Assembly (NCBI GenBank): GCA_900556795.1
Contig: USQD01000020.1
Location: 1 to 13,939, forward strand
Direction of reading: 5' to 3'
DNA from: an uncultured Prevotella sp.
GTDB lineage: Bacteria > Bacteroidota > Bacteroidia > Bacteroidales > Bacteroidaceae
DNA length: 13,939 bases
A model generated the notes under the pieces. That model made no database searches. It was not told where the DNA came from and was given only the letters and a program-made list of their open reading frames with translations. A program made the position numbers and the translations under genes. The stretch's first letter is position 1. Each line of letters begins with the position of its first letter. Of this stretch, positions 9,101-13,939 are shown piece by piece.

Positions 9101-12100
9101 AGCCTAAGGCTGCTTCTGCCGTGCTCACATGGGCTAAGGGCAATGGTGCTGCCGTGGCAGATGGATATAATGTATATCGCAACCACGTGAAGGTGAATGC
9201 CGCTCCAGTGAAGGAGATGCAGTTCACGGATACCAAGCTGGTTTACGGCAAGTATTCTTATCAGGTGACAGCGGTCTATAATGGCAAGGAGTCGGCAAAG
9301 AGCGATTCTGTAGTAGCCTTCGTCAACGAGGGTGCTCAGTATTATGCTCCTCTCAACCTCACTTCAAGCATCAAGAACAACAGGAATGTTCACCTGAACT
9401 GGGATTCTCCATTGTTAGAGGCTGCCCATCGTGATACCATGAGCTGGGCTACCGGCAAGCACGAGGATGAGCTGGGTCTGGCTTCAGGCGGTTACTTCTT
9501 CGCAGGTGCCAAGTGGGATGCTGAGGATTATATTCCTTACCGCAACAAGAAGGTTTCTTCTGTTTCCATCCAGTTGGTTAACACCGTTACCTATCTTGCA
9601 CCTCGTATCTATGAGGATGGTAAGATTATCTACAGCAAGAAATATAGAGGCGAAATCAAGTATGACGGTTCATTTACCGATATTCCATTGGAGAAGGATA
9701 TTATCCTGAAGCCAGGACATACTTATATCTTCGCATTCCAGATCATGAACGATGCGGGTGTACATTCTCTGAGTCTCGACGACAGCAAGGCAGTGAATGG
9801 CAAGGGTAACCTGCTCTCTTTGGATGGCAAAAACTGGTTTACTGCAGCTGAGTCTGCCATTAGCGGTAACTTGAACATCCGCGTAAACGTGGCTCCTAAC
9901 AGCAACGATACTGAGGAAACCCCTGTGGGTTACAACATCTATCGTGATGGCGTGAAGGTGAACAGCACTCCTGTGGCTGGTCAGTCATTCGATGACGTTC
10001 TCTCTAACGCAGGTACCTACAGCTATCAGGTAACATCTGTATATGCTGATGGCGGTGAGTCTGAGTTTGGCGGCAAGACTTCTGTTGAGGCTTATGCCAT
10101 CGAGAACCAGACGGCTCCTCATCACCTGGATGCCACTGTAACCCGCAACCGCGACATCTCACTCCGTTGGGATGCTCCTACCGTTTCAGAGATGTCAATC
10201 CCTGCAGATTTGGCTAAGCGTCCGGTTACAACCGATGCTGATGCGCCTGAGTTCGTAAGAGAATTCGACGGTGCGAAGTCTTCTATGGCTGTGGCTACCG
10301 ACGGCAAGTACATCTATACCTCTATATATAACGAGGATGGTAGAATCGACGTTTACTCTATGAATGGCAAGAAGGTGAAGAGCTGCGTGGTAAGCGATAT
10401 CGATGGTATCCGTAACCTGGCTTACGATGGTCAGTATCTCTATGCAGGCGACTACAGCACCAAGGTGCATGTCATCAATCCTGTTACCATGAAGTTGATG
10501 AAGAGCATCGATATCTCTGAGTACTCACGCCACTTGGCTTACATCCCAACACTGGATGGCGGCAAGGGCGGCTTCGAGGTTGGTGACTGGGAGACCAGCA
10601 TCTATATGGCTAAGGATGGCAGCAAATTGGCTACAGGTCCTGTCCTGAAGGGTGCTTCCGGCACAGCTTACTACGATGGCAAGCTCTATGCTTTCGAGCA
10701 GGGCAATGAGGCGAATGCCTATACCATCGGTATCTATGATATGGCAAGCGGTGAGCGTGTAGGCTCGCTCGATATGGGCAAGTATCTTGAGATTGACAAC
10801 ATCTCTTCTTACAAGGCAGGTGGTATGTCTTCGTTCGTATCTCCTGAGGGCATCACTTACATGTTGCTCGCTCTGCAGCGTCAGGGTAAGGCTACCAAGT
10901 TCATCGTTCTGGATATGGGCGGCTTGAACACAGTGGCAGGTTACAATGTATATCGCAATGGCGAGAAACTGAATGGCGAACCTCTTACTCGTCGTTTCTA
11001 TCAGGAAACCGTGAGCCAGGAGGGCAATTACGACTACAGCGTAGAGACCGTTTATATTGATGGTACAACTTCGGCTAAGTCGCCTGTAGCTACCGCTACT
11101 ATCGTGGCTTCTGGCGAGGCTAAGGTTCCTGAGAATGTACAGGCAGTGCAGTCAACCTACGGTTACAACGTGCTCCTCTCGTTCAAGGATCCTGATATGT
11201 ACAAGACTGCTGCTTCAGTCAACTCATTCGAGTCTTCTGTAGATGGTACAGAGGTATTCGGTGCTGAGGGCGAGAGCTACAAGTCTAACTGGATGGTAAG
11301 TTCCGACTACTCATTCGATGGCAGCAAGTCGATTGTTGCAGCTCAGAAGGCTGAGGCATTCGGTGTTGTGAAGGCAGAGGGCATGAAGTATGTCCGTCTT
11401 GCAGCCAGAAATGCTGATGACCATAAGGGTAATGGTACATTCGATATCTATTATTCTGTAGGTGGTACTCATCGCGACAACTTCATCCGTCTGCAGACTG
11501 TGACAACCACAGAGCAGTGGCAGGATGTGATGTGCGAGTTGCCTGAGGAAACAGAGTATATTGCTTTGGCTAAGGCTGCGGGTAATCCAGACCAGTATAT
11601 CGACGGTGTAAGCTTCTACAAGGAGGCACCTCAGACCGACTGCTACGGATTCGACATCTATCGCAACGGCGAGAAGATTACCGCTTCTCCAGTACAGGGC
11701 ATCTCTTACGTAGATCACAACCTTGTGATTGGTCATTATGATTATCAGGTGAAGCTGGTTACCAAGAACTCTGCCGAGAGTGAGTTGAGTGATGTAGTAA
11801 GTCTCGATCTCTATTATGACAATGGTAGTCTGGCTCCAACCTCTCTGCGTGTAGAGAACAATGGTGGCACCAGAAACCTGACCTGGCAGACTCCTGCCCT
11901 GGGTGAGCCTATCTACTTGCGTTGGCACAATGGCAACTGCTACGATGCTGCCGGTCAGCCTAATGGTGGTGCCTTCTTCGCAGGAGTCAACTGGTTTGCT
12001 GAGGATTTGAAAGAATACGGTCATCTGGCATTGAGCGATGTAGAGGTTTACATCAATCAGATTCCTGATGCTCTCTATGTATTGGTATATCAGAACAACA

Positions 12101-12924
12101 CGTTGGTTCGCCAGCAGTTTGTTCCAAGCCTGAAGGAGTATGCCTTCAATACCATTCATCTTGACGAGCCACTCCCAATCGACCCTACCAAGAGTCTCCG
12201 TGTGGCAGTATATGTAGAGCACAACCAGATTACAGTGCCTCTGGGTTACGATAAGGGCCCTGCTCGCAGTGGTCGTGGCGACCTTTATTCTTCTGATGGT
12301 ATCTCATGGAGTACGATGGAGGATTCTGGTGCTGATATCGATGCCAACTGGAACATTTCTATCGGTTTGAGCCCATACTCTCCTGCCAGCTCAGCGAAGG
12401 CAAGAAAGCAGGGTGCTGAGGTTCTTACATTCAAGCCAAAGGCAAATGTATCAGCTGCACCTTTGAAGGTGGCTCATGTGGCTCAGGGCGCAACTTCTCA
12501 GAAGAATGCCTTCCTGGGTTACAATGTTTATCTGAATGGTGATAAGCTGAACAACGACTATATCTCTGGTAATTCATACACGGATAATTCTTCTGTAGTT
12601 GGCAATTATCTTGAGTATCAGGTAGCAGCCGCTTATTCTGTTTCAGGCGAGCAGTATTCTAACAAGGTGACTCTTGTTGTTACTGGCATTGATGGTGTAA
12701 CTGCCGATAAGTTGAAGGTTACTGTTGCTGGCAGCACATTGCGTATCGTGGGTGCTCATACAGGCGACAAGGTAGCTGTTTATGCTACTGATGGTAAGTT
12801 GGTAGTAAATAGCGTTGTAACAGACGATTATGTTCAGAACATATCATTGGCTTCATTGACAGCCGGAACTTATATCGTGAAGGTTGGTCATGATACCGTG
12901 AAGGTTCGTGTATCTCGTCGATAA
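6184..12924 (+). CDS. Giant secreted multidomain adhesin-like protein with nested FN3 domains, two beta-propeller-like regions and T9SS tail
   Basis: A 2246-residue protein with a Sec signal peptide (1-21, AVWA/SV; no lipobox). Domains in order: FN3 (66-352) interrupted by a choice-of-anchor J/MAM-like domain (about 90-280, ending LDDIFVG); a second anchor-J-like domain (354-518, YVDDVKVWN); a carboxypeptidase-regulatory/PEGA-like domain (521-598); a BACON-like Ig domain (602-641 plus 898-959) interrupted by a propeller-like region (642-897, repeats such as LAFDGRYFYGSD); and an intact FN3 (966-1047). Four more split FN3 domains follow at 1055-1304, 1310-1641, 1648-1877 and 1884-2169. Their guests are, in turn, a beta-sandwich, a second propeller-like region (about 1333-1583, LAYDGQYLYAGD), an anchor-J-like domain (YIDGVSFYKE) and a second copy of the first beta-sandwich type. 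The T9SS type A tail is 2168-2246 (AGTYIVKV, ending KVRVSRR). There is no catalytic motif, so binding or adhesion is the likely role. It is the second gene of a probable two-gene operon with the M6 protease and ends just before a strong terminator. Confidence 0.92.
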   Translation: MKHYKYSAILLAAMTCGAVWASVDALTDGKKGEGEKVKPSENFVAQSRKAPVVRYTKMKVEGNAEGVPYGLQLMGVSDKTVKLSWISPEKTDGYFDDFENHQDFAINSAGNVGWSYIDADNNNTYTWQACTFPTQGQKMAFVVMNPWETSPAVNENPNYQPYSGKKMLVDFSSNDDKNNDYIISPELNFDRDFQFSFMARSYKIEGDNFAAERVRVGYSTTGKRPSDFKYVNEGPYVELPAAWTLVKYNIPKEAKYVTINCVSESGFMMMLDDIFVGTNKIRPTRSKKQLAAANPVVGFNVYRDGEKVNEAPMDSARFTDNVPDYADYTYTVTAVHQNGQESAQSEPLKVTVPDIRLLPFEDDFDDWTLHADKWTTVNLDNNKESKWSIDYYEYGLVDPSATYSWSALTNYNQALETRELNTPNKDNTYLRFNLRLRNSEQTNVDYMEVELSCDGGKTWEGLDVFDNYSGGFDWTTYTYPIGENLSNNLFKIRFRAHGDDAKWINYWYVDDVKVWNPVWAKGQLSVKTPSGTISRCPVTLTGDNGAVINETTDKNGVLKLDQIEEGTYTVSIIREGYNEYKGTWTVKADGTNNFTANLEAPKVALSANTVSADLEAEANITKNFTIKNEGNGPLIWYLKENTNKGTGDISHRWETMPSWNTSGDLQRSIAFDGEYYYTTSSVELGKFWKYDKNGKFIEQFSIPEMYYKLYDLAFDGRYFYGSDWSNRIFKIDFDNRRIVDVITVGGVSDLKITHCTYDPAYDGFWIGTFTTIGLVDRKGKFIRKMAALTTDGNIAVYGSAYDNVTPGGPYLWLSDMTAESSDKFDKLQLRQYDIAKGNLTDVKHVLTDVPGYVMGGQATGQNYVCGLFSSMDVVPGKLVLMGILNQSPNLVFNYTLAETNKWLNLSPKHGTLEPGAEQVINVGLDALEAKKGDSYATTATLFTNPELEAQTISFNLNATSESSAPRPLSLKAEPKAASAVLTWAKGNGAAVADGYNVYRNHVKVNAAPVKEMQFTDTKLVYGKYSYQVTAVYNGKESAKSDSVVAFVNEGAQYYAPLNLTSSIKNNRNVHLNWDSPLLEAAHRDTMSWATGKHEDELGLASGGYFFAGAKWDAEDYIPYRNKKVSSVSIQLVNTVTYLAPRIYEDGKIIYSKKYRGEIKYDGSFTDIPLEKDIILKPGHTYIFAFQIMNDAGVHSLSLDDSKAVNGKGNLLSLDGKNWFTAAESAISGNLNIRVNVAPNSNDTEETPVGYNIYRDGVKVNSTPVAGQSFDDVLSNAGTYSYQVTSVYADGGESEFGGKTSVEAYAIENQTAPHHLDATVTRNRDISLRWDAPTVSEMSIPADLAKRPVTTDADAPEFVREFDGAKSSMAVATDGKYIYTSIYNEDGRIDVYSMNGKKVKSCVVSDIDGIRNLAYDGQYLYAGDYSTKVHVINPVTMKLMKSIDISEYSRHLAYIPTLDGGKGGFEVGDWETSIYMAKDGSKLATGPVLKGASGTAYYDGKLYAFEQGNEANAYTIGIYDMASGERVGSLDMGKYLEIDNISSYKAGGMSSFVSPEGITYMLLALQRQGKATKFIVLDMGGLNTVAGYNVYRNGEKLNGEPLTRRFYQETVSQEGNYDYSVETVYIDGTTSAKSPVATATIVASGEAKVPENVQAVQSTYGYNVLLSFKDPDMYKTAASVNSFESSVDGTEVFGAEGESYKSNWMVSSDYSFDGSKSIVAAQKAEAFGVVKAEGMKYVRLAARNADDHKGNGTFDIYYSVGGTHRDNFIRLQTVTTTEQWQDVMCELPEETEYIALAKAAGNPDQYIDGVSFYKEAPQTDCYGFDIYRNGEKITASPVQGISYVDHNLVIGHYDYQVKLVTKNSAESELSDVVSLDLYYDNGSLAPTSLRVENNGGTRNLTWQTPALGEPIYLRWHNGNCYDAAGQPNGGAFFAGVNWFAEDLKEYGHLALSDVEVYINQIPDALYVLVYQNNTLVRQQFVPSLKEYAFNTIHLDEPLPIDPTKSLRVAVYVEHNQITVPLGYDKGPARSGRGDLYSSDGISWSTMEDSGADIDANWNISIGLSPYSPASSAKARKQGAEVLTFKPKANVSAAPLKVAHVAQGATSQKNAFLGYNVYLNGDKLNNDYISGNSYTDNSSVVGNYLEYQVAAAYSVSGEQYSNKVTLVVTGIDGVTADKLKVTVAGSTLRIVGAHTGDKVAVYATDGKLVVNSVVTDDYVQNISLASLTAGTYIVKVGHDTVKVRVSRR

Positions 12925-12944
12925 GATTCTAACATAAATTTAAG

Positions 12945-12980
12945 AAAAAGTGCTTTGCCATTCGCAAAGCACTTTTTTTT
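12945..12980 (+). terminator. Strong intrinsic terminator of the protease/adhesin operon
   Basis: A perfect 14-base-pair stem, AAAAAGTGCTTTGC (12945-12958) with GCAAAGCACTTTTT (12964-12977), encloses a five-base loop (CATTC). The run of T continues to 12980. It begins 20 bases after the adhesin stop codon. The A-run on the 5' side means the hairpin could also work on the opposite strand, but no convergent gene is present. Confidence 0.92.
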
Positions 12981-13165
12981 GTCTGCCATAAAAAACATGT
13001 AGGCTTTTGTAGTTTTACTTACGAGGTTTCATAACGTCATTGAGAGGTGGTTGAGATTGTCTTGTCGTATGCCGATACGTCGGGATATGTCTTTTCCCTA
13101 AATACAAGAACGCCCTGCAAGAACAGACGCTTCTGTCCCCTCAGAACGTTTATTAATCAAATACT

Positions 13166-13187
13166 ATTCACAATCATATGTGTGAAT
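13166..13187. repeat. Perfect inverted repeat upstream of the rplM promoter
   Basis: ATTCACA (13166-13172) and TGTGAAT (13181-13187) are perfect 7-base inverted arms around an 8-base spacer. The element lies about 70 bases upstream of the rplM -7 box. It has the size and symmetry of a dimeric regulator site, or it could form a short hairpin. No regulator can be named. Confidence 0.5.
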
Positions 13188-13232
13188 TAAGTTAAATATT
13201 CATAAAACTTAGGGCTTAATCCTTGTAACCTT

Positions 13233-13254
13233 CACATAATCAAATAAAAATGTG
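13233..13254. repeat. Second, looser inverted repeat inside the rplM promoter spacer
   Basis: CACAT (13233-13237) and ATGTG (13250-13254) form 5-base inverted arms around a 12-base A-rich spacer. They fill the gap between the expected -33 region and the -7 box. The left part (TTCACATAATCA, from 13231) resembles the left arm and spacer of the inverted repeat at 13166-13187 (TTCACAATCA), so the two may be related sites. The short arms make chance a real possibility. Confidence 0.3.
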
Positions 13255-13262
13255 TAATTTTG
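13255..13262 (+). promoter_or_regulatory. Bacteroidota-type -7 box of the rplM-rpsI promoter
   Basis: TAATTTTG fits the TAnnTTTG -7 consensus exactly. Only a poor -33 match is seen at the expected distance (around 13231-13235, TTCAC). Transcription would start near 13269, leaving a leader of about 155 bases before rplM. This is the only good promoter motif between the adhesin terminator and rplM. Confidence 0.7.
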
Positions 13263-13269
13263 CAGTCCG

Positions 13270-13424
13270 ATTATTTCGGGGATACACTTAGAGTCCCCTG
13301 GGTATGGTGTGTTAATAGCACGTCCTGTGGCCGGGATTTGCGGTTAGTGAATCACCTATCCGAAACATAAGTGAATTAAGAAAAAGATTAAAAACGTTTT
13401 TTAGTAGTAAATTTAAATTTTAAA
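13270..13424 (+). promoter_or_regulatory. Structured 5' leader of rplM, candidate ribosomal-protein autoregulatory leader
   Basis: The G/C-richer part (13278-13362) can fold, while the last 60 bases before the start are A/T-rich and unstructured. GGGGA (13278-13282) pairs with TCCCC (13294-13298). GGGTATGGTG (13300-13309) can pair with CACCTATCC (13353-13361) using one bulge and one G-T pair, closing a multibranch with an inner GCAC/GTGGC hairpin (13318-13331). The right arm can instead form a local hairpin (13341-13362) around GTG-AAT-CAC, so two folds compete. Ribosomal-protein operons are often controlled by such leaders bound by their own product. That this one is, and that L13 or S9 is the ligand, is inference. 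There is no Shine-Dalgarno sequence before the rplM start. Confidence 0.45.
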
Positions 13425-13886
13425 ATGGACACATTAAGTTTCAAGACTATCTCTGTTAATAAGGAGACAGCTAAGAAAGAGTGGGTTGTAATCGACGCAA
13501 CAGACCAGGTAGTTGGTCGCCTTTGCTCAAAGGTTGCTAAGTTGCTTCGCGGTAAGTACAAGCCAACTTTCACTCCACACGTAGATTGTGGTGACAACGT
13601 AATCATTATCAATGCAGCTAAGGCTGTATTCTCTGGCAAGAAGGAGACTGATAAGGTTTACACACGTTACACTGGTTACCCTGGTGGTCAGCGCTTCAAT
13701 ACTCCAGCTGAGTTGCGCAAGCGTCCTGATGGAATGGACAAGATCCTCCGTCATGCAGTTAAGGGTATGTTGCCAAAGGGCCCTCTCGGTCGCTCTTTGA
13801 TGGACAACCTCTTCATTTACGATGGCACAGAGCACAAGCATGAGGCTCAGCAGCCAAAGGCAATTGATATTAACCAGTATAAATAA
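13425..13886 (+). CDS. rplM: 50S ribosomal protein L13 (uL13)
   Basis: A 153-residue protein, close to the usual bacterial length of 140-155. It shows the L13 hallmarks: W20 and VVIDATDQVVGRL near the start, the GDNVIIINA strand (about 56-64), YTGYPGG (about 83-89) and the signature AVKGMLPKGPLGR (about 111-123). L13 binds 23S rRNA and is an early-assembly protein of the large subunit. The gene is followed after 10 bases by rpsI, the standard L13-S9 operon order. The ATG at 13425 keeps the typical Bacteroidota N-terminus (MDTLSFKT) and is preceded by an A/T-rich stretch without a Shine-Dalgarno motif. Confidence 0.98.
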   Translation: MDTLSFKTISVNKETAKKEWVVIDATDQVVGRLCSKVAKLLRGKYKPTFTPHVDCGDNVIIINAAKAVFSGKKETDKVYTRYTGYPGGQRFNTPAELRKRPDGMDKILRHAVKGMLPKGPLGRSLMDNLFIYDGTEHKHEAQQPKAIDINQYK

Positions 13887-13896
13887 TTAAGGTAGA

Positions 13897-13939
13897 ATGG
13901 AAGTAATTAATGCAATTGGTCGCCGTAAGAGCGCTGTAG
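13897..13939 (+). CDS. rpsI: 30S ribosomal protein S9 (uS9), N-terminal fragment cut by the window end
   Basis: The ATG at 13897 opens MEVINAIGRRKSAV, which matches the conserved start of S9 (GRRKSAVA). Only 14 codons lie in the window. The gene begins 10 bases after the rplM stop; AAGG at 13889-13892 is a possible weak ribosome binding site. S9 sits in the head of the small subunit and reaches the P site with its C-terminus, which is not in the window. Confidence 0.93.
   Translation, partial: MEVINAIGRRKSAV

Larger units (their letters stand above)
12981..13254. other. Non-coding intergenic region upstream of the rplM promoter
   Basis: I see no credible gene here on either strand. It holds several weak hairpins: CGTAT/ATACG (13066-13079), GGGA/TCCC (13082-13098) and ACAGA/TCTGT with a four-base loop (13123-13136). 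Past about 13140 it becomes very A/T-rich as it approaches the rplM promoter. No tRNA, CRISPR or insertion-sequence end is recognisable. Confidence 0.6.

Noticed and set aside
13166..13187. CRP-like operator
   Set aside because: The arms are in the opposite order (TTCACA...TGTGAA) to the CRP consensus TGTGA-N6-TCACA, and the spacer is 8. I keep it only as an unnamed inverted repeat.
13388..13639. An 83-codon minus-strand frame, and a 62-codon plus-strand frame at 13612-13800, overlapping rplM
   Set aside because: rplM is certain in this interval; these frames are its out-of-frame or antisense readings without family features.

Overview
The window looks like a Bacteroidota chromosome, most likely Prevotellaceae (Prevotella/Segatella-like). 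Four things suggest this. Three large secreted proteins each end in a type IX secretion system (T9SS) C-terminal sorting domain. Two TAnnTTTG-type -7 promoter boxes are visible. Start codons mostly sit behind A/T-rich leaders with little Shine-Dalgarno signal. The genus is inferred from overall sequence flavour, not from a database match.

Layout, all on the + strand: a promoter at the left edge (11-18) drives an 826-residue secreted protein of about seven degenerate beta-sandwich modules plus a T9SS tail (108-2588). A tandem duplication over its stop codon and a hairpin terminator follow. Next comes a two-gene unit with a 34-base gap: a 1123-residue M6-family metalloprotease with gingipain-like accessory domains (2778-6149) and a 2246-residue multidomain adhesin-like protein (6184-12924). 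A strong intrinsic terminator (12945-12980) closes it. About 500 non-coding bases follow, holding inverted repeats, a promoter (13255-13262) and a structured 5' leader. They precede the housekeeping ribosomal genes rplM (L13) and rpsI (S9, cut by the window end).

The three large proteins should leave the cell by Sec and then T9SS and end up on the surface or in the medium. The protease and the giant adhesin share a domain type (choice-of-anchor J / cleaved-adhesin fold) and a transcription unit, so a joint surface role (protein degradation plus binding) is a reasonable inference. No substrate can be named.

The most unusual signal is architectural. In the 2246-residue protein at least five fibronectin type III (FN3) domains appear to be split at the same place, between the Trp-bearing B strand and the GYNVYRDG-type C strand, each by a different complete guest domain. 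A BACON-like Ig domain is likewise split by a beta-propeller. The partner protease seems to carry a further split FN3 domain. This nested design is read from sequence patterns and needs structure prediction to confirm.
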